A DNA stretch of 64,000 nt, from contig JAKIUW010000008.1 in assembly GCA_021647365.1 (NCBI GenBank), positions 1 through 64,000 of the forward strand, given 5' to 3'. Shown piece after piece: positions 16,323 through 24,751 of this stretch. Each line of letters begins with the position of its first letter. Position 1 is the first letter of the stretch. The notes under the pieces are model-generated. The model was given only the letters and a program-made list of their open reading frames with translations. It did no database searches and was not told the origin of the DNA. Source of the stretch: Cocleimonas sp. (GTDB taxonomy: Bacteria; Pseudomonadota; Gammaproteobacteria; Thiotrichales; Thiotrichaceae). The position numbers and the translations under genes were made by a program.

Positions 16323-18551
16323 TTAAAAGATGCGTTGTAACTCTTCTTTGAGCTTGTCACGCAATATATCTTTAGGATCGCGAGGTTGGTTTGCAGGAGT
16401 ACGATTTACAGGCGGAGGGCGACTATCATTTGGAGTGATTGTGAAGGTTTGTACCGTTGTTTTACCCGCGGATATAGTAACCTTTTCGCTACCTCTTAAA
16501 GCTTGAAAATTGACCATAATAGTATGAGGTGCTGCTGGTAAGTCAAAAACACCAACGGTAACGCTATTGGAGCGTGCAACAACTTGACCTCGTAAGTTTG
16601 TGACGGTTAAATCACCGCGAAGTGGGCGACCTGCATTATCAACAATACGACTTCTTAATACTCCTTTTGGAATGGCATCATTAACAACTCTTTTTGTTTG
16701 TGGTTGAAAATCTGCCAAATTAAAATTCAAGCGAGTCGTCTTGCCTTGGAGAACCTGTATGGTTTGTTTTCGTCTTTGTCCATTATGAATGGCGGTGACG
16801 ATGTATACGCCAGTATCGAGTTTGAAATTTCCTGAGGGTACACTTGTCAACTCTACAATCTTCTTGCCTTTTCTATTGGCGATAATAAAGTGAGTGTTTT
16901 TAGCAGGTTGCATTGCAACATTAAGAAATCCGTTAGGTATCGTCGTAGGTGTTTTTGCAGGCTTTGGAGGTGCGGTACTGCGTACGGGTAAATCTGCTTT
17001 TTGATTATCATCAGTCGATGCTACTGGCGCTAATGTGGTTTGCAATGAAAAGGCTTCATTGATTGTTTGATCTGCGTTTACTTTAATATTTCGTACAATA
17101 TTCTTATGGCCCTTGGAGCGGACAGTAATTTTATAACGGCCTGGTTTTAAATTGAACTCTGCAGAGTTGGCATAGATTTTCTTATCAATATTTTTGCCGT
17201 TTAAAGTTTGTACATAAAAATTAGATTTAATGGGTTTTTGAGTATTGTCGTTACGTGCAAACAGTTTTAGAGAGCCCAATCCTGTGTTTTCATTGGTCGT
17301 TGGAATTTCAATGCTCGGAGTTTGGTCTGTGGTTTCAGGAGTAGGGGCTGTATCTTCTGGCTCTACTCCTGTGATTTTTATATCATCGGTAATTTTTACT
17401 TCATCTGTATCGTTTGTTGATGTAGGCGCATCAAAACGAAATACTTGATTGATGGCTTGTCCTGCTGTGACATTTATATTTTTATTTAGTTGTCCATTGG
17501 CTGATGTTGCCTTAACGGTATACTGTCCTGCAGGAAGCGCTATTTCGGTTTGAGATACAGATTTTAGTTCTTGAATTTTCTTTCCATTGACGGAAGTTAT
17601 TTCAATATCGGCAGTGACGGGCTTATTAGAATTGGTTTCTAAAATCCGTACTAAAACTTTGCCTTGTAATAATGACTCTTGAAGCTTGAATACTTCACTG
17701 GTTGATTCTCCTGGCTCTACAACAATAGTTCGAAAGTCACTGTTATTTCCGCTTCTTACGGTAACCTTATAACTTCCTGCCTTTAGTTTGAAAAGAGTGC
17801 GCATAACATTATTGCGTGATGCAACTGTTTCACCTTTTTCATCTTGCACGATGAAATTAGCTTTCATAGACTGCTTATTATTGGCATTCGTAGCAGAGAC
17901 TTGAAGTACACCAATCGTAATAGGAGGTTCAAGCTCAAAGACCTCATCAGATATTTTATTGGCACTGATGGTAATGGTTTGGGTGTTTTGCACGGGTTCT
18001 TTATTGCGTGTTGTGTTGCTTGTGGTACTGCTCAGTGTGGTGATGACTTTGTATGTTCCAACAGGTAGGCGATAAGAGGCAGTGCTACTGTTATTGCTTT
18101 CGGCAACTTTGGTGTTTTTACTATCAATCACCACATAGTCTGCCATCAGGCTTTCTTTGTTATTCGGGTTGATGGTGCTAAGTTTTAATATTCCAAACTT
18201 TGGCTTTGCTGCTTCTTCGGCCGCTTTTTGTTCTGCAATAACTTCTTCCGTGGTCTTTTCTCCTTCTAGTACAGGCTTTTGTTCTGGATCAGAAGTGTTG
18301 TCAGATTGATTTTCTACAGGCTCAGGAGTTGTTTCAGCGGGTGTTTGTGAAGCAATACTGATTTCTGGTGCTTTAATTTCAGCATTATTTTCTGTATTTA
18401 TGGGTGTTGTTGAAGGTGTTTGAGCACGATTGTTAGTATTGTTGCTGTCTTTCTTATCAAGCATACTCATCGTGCCAACGATAGCGAGTATTAATACTAT
18501 TCCTACGACAATGCCTTTTAATAGCTGTCCTATTCCGCTTGAGCCACTCAT
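16323..18551 (-). CDS. Membrane-anchored protein with about six beta-sandwich repeats
   Basis: One transmembrane helix (residues about 9-29, GIVVGIVLILAIVGTMSML) anchors a mostly extracytoplasmic 742-aa protein. After a Thr/Pro/Glu-rich linker, about six units of 75-85 residues recur, each of the form G-x-L-x-(V/L) ... F-x-(L)-x-x-G-x-Y-x-V-x-(V/T) ... F-x-L, for example LKAGSYKVTVRSG, LPAGQYTVKATS, LKPGRYKITVRSKG. They resemble carboxypeptidase-regulatory or PEGA-like beta-sandwich modules. Acidic linkers separate some units. A cell-envelope structural or adhesion role is inference; the exact family was not identified. Confidence 0.75.
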   Translation of the reverse strand: MSGSSGIGQLLKGIVVGIVLILAIVGTMSMLDKKDSNNTNNRAQTPSTTPINTENNAEIKAPEISIASQTPAETTPEPVENQSDNTSDPEQKPVLEGEKTTEEVIAEQKAAEEAAKPKFGILKLSTINPNNKESLMADYVVIDSKNTKVAESNNSSTASYRLPVGTYKVITTLSSTTSNTTRNKEPVQNTQTITISANKISDEVFELEPPITIGVLQVSATNANNKQSMKANFIVQDEKGETVASRNNVMRTLFKLKAGSYKVTVRSGNNSDFRTIVVEPGESTSEVFKLQESLLQGKVLVRILETNSNKPVTADIEITSVNGKKIQELKSVSQTEIALPAGQYTVKATSANGQLNKNINVTAGQAINQVFRFDAPTSTNDTDEVKITDDIKITGVEPEDTAPTPETTDQTPSIEIPTTNENTGLGSLKLFARNDNTQKPIKSNFYVQTLNGKNIDKKIYANSAEFNLKPGRYKITVRSKGHKNIVRNIKVNADQTINEAFSLQTTLAPVASTDDNQKADLPVRSTAPPKPAKTPTTIPNGFLNVAMQPAKNTHFIIANRKGKKIVELTSVPSGNFKLDTGVYIVTAIHNGQRRKQTIQVLQGKTTRLNFNLADFQPQTKRVVNDAIPKGVLRSRIVDNAGRPLRGDLTVTNLRGQVVARSNSVTVGVFDLPAAPHTIMVNFQALRGSEKVTISAGKTTVQTFTITPNDSRPPPVNRTPANQPRDPKDILRDKLKEELQRIF

Positions 18552-18629
18552 GTAAACTTCCTTGTTTAAAACTATCCTTTATGAGAGTAATTATACATCA
18601 AAACAGTTCAATTTTTTGCTAAAAAATAC

Positions 18630-18655
18630 TTGAAAATAGCTACTTAGCCCATACC
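18630..18655 (+). promoter_or_regulatory. Probable sigma-32 heat-shock promoter of htpG
   Basis: CTTGAAA (18630-18636) and CCCATAC (18649-18655), separated by 12 nt, match the sigma-32 pattern CTTGAAA-N11-16-CCCCATNT, about 36 nt upstream of the htpG ATG. This agrees with the heat-shock regulation known for htpG. Confidence 0.65.
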
Positions 18656-18690
18656 TTTTTGCTATCGTAATTATAAGTACAGGATAAATC

Positions 18691-20625
18691 ATGGCAGACC
18701 CAAAAACTAAGAAGAAAGCAGCTTCAAAAAAGACTTCTAAAAAAGAGAATATGGAGTTTCAAACAGAGGTTAATCAGCTGTTACAGTTGATGATTCATTC
18801 TCTGTATTCAAATAAAGAAATATTTGTACGAGAGCTAATTTCAAATGCATCAGATGCGTGTGACAAGTTACGCTTTGAAGCCATCTCAAACGATGCGCTA
18901 TACGAAGGTGATTCTGATCTTCGTATTGAAGTTGAGTTTGATGAAGAAGCGAATACGGTCACATTGCGTGATAACGGCATCGGTATGAACCGTGCTGAAG
19001 TGATTGAAAACATTGGAACAATCGCAAAATCTGGCACAAAAGAATTCTTGTCGAAAATGACAGGCGATGCAGCGAAAGATTCTAATTTAATTGGTCAGTT
19101 TGGTGTAGGCTTTTACTCATCATTTATCGTGGCAGACAAAGTTACGCTGACCACACGTCGCGCAGGTGATAAACCTAACAAAGCTGTGACATGGGAGTCT
19201 GATGGACAAAGTGGTTTCACACTTGAAGATACCAAGAAAGAAACACACGGTACAGAAATCGTATTACACCTAAAAGAAGAAGAAAAAGAATTCGCAAACG
19301 GTTGGCGCTTGCGCAGTGTGATTTCGACCTATTCAGATCATATTCCGCTACCAGTGAAAATGCTTAAACCCGATGACTCCGAAGGCGCAGAAGGAAAGCT
19401 TACGGATGAGTGGGAAGTAGTTAACAAAGCCAATGCACTTTGGACCGAGCCAAAAAGTGCTCTCAAAGATGAAGATTACCAAGAGTTCTACAAACATATT
19501 TCGCACGACTGGGAAAATCCATTAGCGTGGAGCCACAACCACGTAGAAGGCAATCTCGAATATAAGTCACTCTTGTATATTCCTGCTAAAGCACCGTTTG
19601 ATTTATGGGAGCCTGAGCAGAAAAATGGCATTAAACTTTATGTGCAACGTGTTTTCATTATGGATGACACCAAGAACCTAATACCAAATTACATGCGCTT
19701 TGTGCGCGGTGTGATTGATTCAAACGACTTACCTTTGAACGTATCGCGTGAAATTTTACAAAGTAATAAAACCGTTGATTCCATGCGTAAAGCATCGGTT
19801 AAAAAGGTTTTAGGCTTGCTGGATAAAATGGCGAAGAACGAAAAGGAAGAATACCAAAAATTCTGGAATGAATTTGGCAAGGTGATAAAAGAGGGGCCAG
19901 GTGAAGATTTTGCCAATAAAGAGCAAATCGCCAAGCTATTACGTTTTTCATCTACCGAGTCTGATACAGAAGAGCAAACTGTCACGCTTGAAGATTACGT
20001 TTCACGCATGAAAGATGAGCAGGAAGAAATCTACTATATTACGGCAGATTCATTTACCTCAGCGAAGAACAGCCCGCACTTAGAAGTATTTCGTAAAAAA
20101 GGCATCGAAGTATTATTGCTGAGTGACCGTGTGGACGAGTGGTTAACGCAAGGTTTACAAGAGTTTGATGGAAAGAAACTACAGTCAGTAGCCAAAGGCG
20201 AATTAGACCTTGGTAAGTTTGATAGTGAAAAAGATAAAAAAGAGCAGGAAAAAGCAGAAGAAAAAGCGAGTGGTGTTATTAAGCACCTAAAAGAAGTGCT
20301 GGGTGATAAGGTTGAAACAGTGCGTGTATCGCATCGCTTAACGGATTCACCCTCGTGTATTGTACTTAGCGAGCAAGACATGGCGCTTTACATGCAAAAC
20401 TTGATGAAGCAAGCAGGGCATGAAATGCCAGAGAGTAAGCCTGTGTTGGAGATTAACCCAACGCACCCGCTTATTGCGCGCATGGAAGCTGAAACGGATG
20501 ATGAGCAGTTTGCAGATTGGGCGGATATTTTGTTTGATCAGGCGTTACTGGCAGAAGGCGCACAGCTTGAAGATCCAGCAGGGTTTGTTAATAAGTTAAA
20601 TAAGCTGATGTTGAAAATGTCTTAA
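18691..20625 (+). CDS. htpG: Chaperone protein HtpG (Hsp90)
   Basis: Bacterial Hsp90 ATPase of the GHKL fold. Motifs are [15 protein letters not shown] (catalytic Glu and Asn), [22 protein letters not shown] and GTEIVLHL in the N-domain, and [21 protein letters not shown] with the catalytic-loop Arg in the middle domain. At 644 aa it is slightly long because of a lysine-rich N-terminal extension ([12 protein letters not shown]). It is transcribed alone, preceded by a sigma-32-like promoter. Confidence 0.97.
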   Translation: MADPKTKKKAASKKTSKKENMEFQTEVNQLLQLMIHSLYSNKEIFVRELISNASDACDKLRFEAISNDALYEGDSDLRIEVEFDEEANTVTLRDNGIGMNRAEVIENIGTIAKSGTKEFLSKMTGDAAKDSNLIGQFGVGFYSSFIVADKVTLTTRRAGDKPNKAVTWESDGQSGFTLEDTKKETHGTEIVLHLKEEEKEFANGWRLRSVISTYSDHIPLPVKMLKPDDSEGAEGKLTDEWEVVNKANALWTEPKSALKDEDYQEFYKHISHDWENPLAWSHNHVEGNLEYKSLLYIPAKAPFDLWEPEQKNGIKLYVQRVFIMDDTKNLIPNYMRFVRGVIDSNDLPLNVSREILQSNKTVDSMRKASVKKVLGLLDKMAKNEKEEYQKFWNEFGKVIKEGPGEDFANKEQIAKLLRFSSTESDTEEQTVTLEDYVSRMKDEQEEIYYITADSFTSAKNSPHLEVFRKKGIEVLLLSDRVDEWLTQGLQEFDGKKLQSVAKGELDLGKFDSEKDKKEQEKAEEKASGVIKHLKEVLGDKVETVRVSHRLTDSPSCIVLSEQDMALYMQNLMKQAGHEMPESKPVLEINPTHPLIARMEAETDDEQFADWADILFDQALLAEGAQLEDPAGFVNKLNKLMLKMS

Positions 20626-20654
20626 TCTTTCTATTCTTTATTAAAGATCATATC

Positions 20655-20680
20655 GATCATGTAAAACTAGGGGGGTGTGC
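20655..20680 (+). repeat. G-run repeat, CTAG subtype
   Basis: A full solitary plus copy 30 nt after the htpG stop; 20 nt further GAATCACACCCCTTTTTTAT contains a C-run and T-run that could pair weakly with it as a terminator-like structure. Confidence 0.9.
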
Positions 20681-20742
20681 TTCATAATAGGAATCACACC
20701 CCTTTTTTATTTAATTCCACTCAGTACAGTTGAAGCTAAGTT

Positions 20743-21537
20743 ATGAACATTTATCAATCTGCACATCATTGTTTAATGCTCAACGACGTTGCTAAAAAGC
20801 GAACTTGTGTGGATGCCTTATATAAGGCTTGGAAGAATAAAGAAGTTACGCGGGATGATTATGATCTTGTGAGTATAGAAACCCCCGGTCGCCCAAGCAA
20901 GCCAGAGCTTATAGATCCTTTGTTGTTAAAGCGTCGCAAGCTTGGTTCAGAAACGGGTCGCGCTATGTTGATTCACGCTATCGCGCATATCGAATTTAAT
21001 GCAATAAACTTAGCGCTGGATGCGGTGTATCGCTTTCGTGATATGCCCGATCAATATTACAGTGACTGGCTCAAAGTAGCCTCAGAAGAGGCGTATCATT
21101 TTTCATTACTCGATGAACGCTTAAAAAGTCTGGGCTATAACTATGGCAATTTCCCCGCGCATAATGGCTTATGGGAAATGGTTTTAAAAACGGACCACGA
21201 TGTCATGATACGCATGGCGCTCGTGCCACGCGTACTTGAGGCGCGTGGTTTGGATGTGACTCCAGGGATGATGGAACGTTTGGCAAAAGTAGGTGATCAC
21301 GAGACAGTTGACATACTAAAAGTTATATTACGTGATGAAATAGGACATGTGGCAATAGGTTCGTACTGGTTCAAACATTGCTGTGAATCTTTCAAAATAA
21401 ACCCAGAACAAACCTTTCGTGACTTGTTGGTTGAATACATGGGCGGCGGGATACGCGGACCGTTTTATATGGAAGGGCGTTTGCTTGCAGGGTTTAGCCA
21501 AGAAGAGATGGATGATCTGGTTGCTATGATGGCTTAG
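20743..21537 (+). CDS. DUF455 family ferritin-like protein
   Basis: A four-helix ferritin-like protein of 264 aa. Metal-ligand type residues appear as AHIEFNAINLALD, ASEEAYHFSLLDERL, PRVLEARGLDVTP and ILRDEIGHVAIGSYWF, the E..EXXH pattern of a diiron site. It matches the DUF455 family, whose biochemical function is not established; some members sit beside tRNA-modification or stress genes. Here it follows htpG, with a repeat between them. Confidence 0.82.
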   Translation: MNIYQSAHHCLMLNDVAKKRTCVDALYKAWKNKEVTRDDYDLVSIETPGRPSKPELIDPLLLKRRKLGSETGRAMLIHAIAHIEFNAINLALDAVYRFRDMPDQYYSDWLKVASEEAYHFSLLDERLKSLGYNYGNFPAHNGLWEMVLKTDHDVMIRMALVPRVLEARGLDVTPGMMERLAKVGDHETVDILKVILRDEIGHVAIGSYWFKHCCESFKINPEQTFRDLLVEYMGGGIRGPFYMEGRLLAGFSQEEMDDLVAMMA

Positions 21538-21556
21538 TGGTTTCTTCTACTCCCTC

Positions 21557-21582
21557 CATCATGTAAAACTAGGGGGGTGTGC
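21557..21582 (+). repeat. G-run repeat, CTAG subtype
   Basis: A full solitary plus copy between convergent stops at 21537 and 21597. Confidence 0.92.
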
Positions 21583-21596
21583 TTTTTATCATAATG

Positions 21597-22343
21597 TTAT
21601 AAATCAAACTCAATCTGAAGTCCTAAGTGGTCAGATGAGCGTTCATTAATTCCTGCGACTTTTTCTTTGCCAAAAGTTGTAAAGCTTTTTATGCTATTTT
21701 CGTTGCCTAAGCCTTGATGCCACACACGATCGTAGCGGGCTTTGTATTGATTAATTTGCCATGTGCTTTTGTGTTTTTTGGCTGAGCCTGTTGTCTCCCA
21801 TGCATCTTTTACAGACTTCACAACTTCAGGCTCTAGATTTTGCCATTCTGATTTCCTCAAATTGGTATCACCTGCAAAAATGATGGCGTCTTGGTGATTG
21901 TTCATTATGTCTAATATTTGTTTGGCTTGATCAACACGCATGGATGCGCCAGGTTTTTGGCTTTCTAAATGTGCTGTCATGATAGTTAAGCCTTCAATGC
22001 TAAGTGTTGATAAGCCTCTGCCTTGATCGCTGTATGAGAATTTTTCGTAGTGAGTTTCAATAACAGGGTGACGTGTGGCGATGACTTCAAAATAGGAACG
22101 CTCTGTCGGCGCATCAGGAAACAAGGTAAATCCTGCCGCCGTTAAATGCGGGACGAGATGTGCGTGAAAAGTGCGCTCAACCACTTCTTGTAATAGCACA
22201 ATATCAGGCATATTGGGTTTAAAGTCGGGTATTACCGCTTTTTCAATCGGCGCGCCAAGGAGTAGATGAAACATGGCGGCTTCGGTGCGCATGTCGAGAT
22301 GTTCATCTTCTAAACCGTTGAGATTCCATGTAACAAGATTCAT
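21597..22343 (-). CDS. Endonuclease/exonuclease/phosphatase family protein, TDP2-like
   Basis: The four motifs of the EEP fold are present: TWNLNGLE near the start, VLLQEVVE, GDTNLRKSEW and SDHLGL at the end. The combination TWN-x-x-GL(D/E), QEV, GDTNLR and SDH is that of TDP2, the 5'-tyrosyl-DNA phosphodiesterase, more than of other EEP enzymes. I start at the ATG at 22343, which places TWN at residue 4 and leaves 10 nt to the upstream gene; the frame is open to 22445 but would overlap it by 92 nt. The substrate is unproven in bacteria. Confidence 0.82.
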   Translation of the reverse strand: MNLVTWNLNGLEDEHLDMRTEAAMFHLLLGAPIEKAVIPDFKPNMPDIVLLQEVVERTFHAHLVPHLTAAGFTLFPDAPTERSYFEVIATRHPVIETHYEKFSYSDQGRGLSTLSIEGLTIMTAHLESQKPGASMRVDQAKQILDIMNNHQDAIIFAGDTNLRKSEWQNLEPEVVKSVKDAWETTGSAKKHKSTWQINQYKARYDRVWHQGLGNENSIKSFTTFGKEKVAGINERSSDHLGLQIEFDL

Positions 22344-22353
22344 ATAATAAAAA

Positions 22354-23202
22354 TCACCGAACAGGGCGAGTAACAATATCAGCGCGAATGGCTTTAGAGA
22401 AGTCTTTGGCATCTTCTGAGGCGCGTGCAATTTCACTAATATCAAAATGCTCGCGCGCTTCTTTATACGGTAGGTGTGTGTCGATCATATTGAGTCTGTA
22501 AGCAATCTTGTCGATGTCTTCAGGAATCAGATAACGATAATCCCAGAGGGGAATGGGTTTATCTGAAAAGCGCTTTGTATGTTTTACTATATTGGTGGTG
22601 CAGTTATTCCAAATGGTATTGTAAAACTCAGGCTCTTTGCCAAGTTTATTAGCACGTTTTAGCATGTCGAGAAAAACAGCTTGAACACGTTTTTTTTCTG
22701 TTTGGATGGGAAATAAACGCACGGTAGCGCCAATAGTATTGGTGCGTACCTTGATCACATCGCTTTCATCGGCAATCACATACATCATTTCAAATTGACG
22801 GAAGAAGGCTTTCACTGCATTAAAACGCGTGCCTTTTTTACGCCGAACTTCAATGGAAATGGCAAGGTAAGTGCCATCTTTTAAACCAAAGGATACAAAA
22901 GTATGCGCTACGCCAAAAGAACCAAAAGGAGAAATCACCAGCCAAGCAGATTCCACATCTTCAAGCTTAATGGTGCGGTCATAAAAATTAAGATCAAAGT
23001 CGCGGGTGGTGCGATAATTAATATCGCGAATATTGTTGATGCGAATCTTGCCTTTATCCATAAAATGAATGGAAGGCATGACCGCTTGGTCGGGCGACCA
23101 GTTACGAGAGAGTGAAGGGTTGGTGATAAAATAAAAGAGTATTCCGCCAACCAATATGATAGCGAACAGTATTAAAATCCCAACTAGAATTGTCTCTCCC
23201 AT
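22354..23202 (-). CDS. DUF4105 domain membrane protein
   Basis: An N-terminal membrane helix (LVGILILFAIILVGGILFYFI) anchors a 282-aa protein. The conserved core includes the W-S-x-D region, INNIRDINYRT, SFGVAHTFVSFG, EVRRKKG and WNNCTTNIVKH, which match DUF4105. The Cys and His residues there suggest a papain-like hydrolase fold, as inference only. It lies upstream of the TDP2-like gene with a 10-nt gap, so the two are likely co-transcribed. Confidence 0.8.
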   Translation of the reverse strand: MGETILVGILILFAIILVGGILFYFITNPSLSRNWSPDQAVMPSIHFMDKGKIRINNIRDINYRTTRDFDLNFYDRTIKLEDVESAWLVISPFGSFGVAHTFVSFGLKDGTYLAISIEVRRKKGTRFNAVKAFFRQFEMMYVIADESDVIKVRTNTIGATVRLFPIQTEKKRVQAVFLDMLKRANKLGKEPEFYNTIWNNCTTNIVKHTKRFSDKPIPLWDYRYLIPEDIDKIAYRLNMIDTHLPYKEAREHFDISEIARASEDAKDFSKAIRADIVTRPVR

Positions 23203-23263
23203 TCACATGTCCATCATTACTTCAGCGGGTTTTATCATACAGCAATATTGAGGGAGAATCTTT

Positions 23264-23288
23264 ATCATGTAAAAGTGGGGGGGGTGTG
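23264..23288 (+). repeat. G-run repeat, eight Gs
   Basis: A full solitary plus copy, upstream of a minus-strand gene start (23202) and downstream of a minus-strand stop (23395). It has the longest G-run seen here. Confidence 0.92.
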
Positions 23289-23394
23289 GATTTTCTTTAG
23301 TATCGTCATACCAGCGTATGCTGGTATCCATTTCAACAATAATGATATTGGCCGAACATGGATTGCGGCATCCACCATAATGAGGAATTAGAAG

Positions 23395-24726
23395 TTATTC
23401 AAATTCCATAGCTCTATAAATACGCCCCGCATTTTGCAAGGCAAGCTCATTAAAAGTATCCAAATGAGAGTAGTCTGATTGATCAATCTTGTAAGCTTCT
23501 TGTTCGCTACCATCATCTTCAAGAATTTTAGCCACTTGCTCGCGCATATAAACGAGATAATCCTTGGTGTATTTTGTTAGTTCGCCCATATCCGTGGTGG
23601 GAGCGCCATGACCGGGGATGACAATCTCAGGCTTGAGCGCTTCAAAGGCATCCCAAGTTTTAATCCAGCCTTCGGTATCGGTATGTTCCATGACGGGTAG
23701 TAGTCGTTGGCGGAAGGCTAAATCGCCTGAAATCATCAGTTTCTTTTTAGGTAGCCAGAGTGAAATGTCACCTGGGCTATGTGCAGGCCCTAGGCGTAAT
23801 AGCACGATATGTTCGCCACCCAGTTCAATCTCCATCTTATCTTCGAAAGTTTTATCAGCATAAGCGAGTGTGGTGTATTGAGATTTATCACGACGACCAC
23901 GTTGCATCCGCTCTATTATTTGATCTCCATGTGCTTTCATCTCTTCAAGTGCATCAACGTGTGCGATAACAGTTGCGCCTTGTTCTTGCCAGTAGTTTGT
24001 GCCGAGCATGGCGTGACCTTGGGCATTCTCCAATACAATATATTTTACAGGTTGATCGGTGATTTTTTTGATCTCTGTATGCAGGGCTTGAGCGAGTAAA
24101 TAATTATCCCCAGCATTAAAAACCAGCACGCCTGATTTAGTAACAATAAAGGATAAATTGTTATTGTGGCCTGAGTTGGCATAAGTCGCTGGTGCCGTTG
24201 CACCAATAGCCGAGTAGACATTATCTTTTACCAGAACTGGCAAACTGTAGAGCATTGACTCAGGCGCTTTATCTGTGTGATTGATGGGCAGTTTCAATTC
24301 TTGCCATTTATTATAACCATCCGCGTAGTTTTTCACATTGGTATAGCCTAAATCCATCAGTGTTCGTGCTGCCAGTGGGCTGCGCTGATTTGTGCCGCAA
24401 TAGACGATGATAGGCGTGTCTTTGGTTTTTACATGGCTTGCAACATCAAACTCCAACCAGCCACGTGGAATATTGACATGTTCATCGGCATCAATCGAAC
24501 CACCGATAAAATCAACCTCATTGGCGGTGCGTACATCGATTAATTCAATTTTAGGATTCTTTTTTAAGAGTGCTTGAAGCTCAGCTGTGTTGATATTGTT
24601 AATGGATTTATTGGCATCTTGAATGGCTTTTTCGCCAGCAGTTTGGGGTGGTTCTGCATGGCTGAATGTTGGTATTAGCATCGCTATGAATAAGGCATGT
24701 AAAAGTGGGGGGGTGTGAATTCTCAT
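23395..24726 (-). CDS. Secreted rhodanese / metallo-beta-lactamase-fold protein
   Basis: A signal peptide (residues 1-24, ending FSHA) is followed by a rhodanese domain (about 40-150) with the active-site loop VYCGTNQRS, Cys present, then a metallo-beta-lactamase fold (about 175-400). In the latter the usual HxHxDH reads ENAQGHAMLG, so three zinc ligands are missing, while GPAHSPGDISLW, SGDLAF and PGHGAPT remain. It may bind metal differently or act on another chemistry. Residues 3-11 of the signal peptide (IHTPPLLHA) are encoded by a G-run repeat copy. The start is 25 nt after the preceding gene, suggesting one operon. Confidence 0.85.
   Translation of the reverse strand: MRIHTPPLLHALFIAMLIPTFSHAEPPQTAGEKAIQDANKSINNINTAELQALLKKNPKIELIDVRTANEVDFIGGSIDADEHVNIPRGWLEFDVASHVKTKDTPIIVYCGTNQRSPLAARTLMDLGYTNVKNYADGYNKWQELKLPINHTDKAPESMLYSLPVLVKDNVYSAIGATAPATYANSGHNNNLSFIVTKSGVLVFNAGDNYLLAQALHTEIKKITDQPVKYIVLENAQGHAMLGTNYWQEQGATVIAHVDALEEMKAHGDQIIERMQRGRRDKSQYTTLAYADKTFEDKMEIELGGEHIVLLRLGPAHSPGDISLWLPKKKLMISGDLAFRQRLLPVMEHTDTEGWIKTWDAFEALKPEIVIPGHGAPTTDMGELTKYTKDYLVYMREQVAKILEDDGSEQEAYKIDQSDYSHLDTFNELALQNAGRIYRAMEFE
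24695..24717 (+). repeat. G-run repeat inside the signal-peptide coding region
   Basis: GCATGTAAAAGTGGGGGGGTGTG is followed by AATTCTCAT, the complement of the start codon region. Translated on the minus strand it gives I-H-T-P-P-L-L-H-A. Confidence 0.92.
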
Positions 24727-24751
24727 AGGGTTCCTAGTTTGCGGTTGAGAC

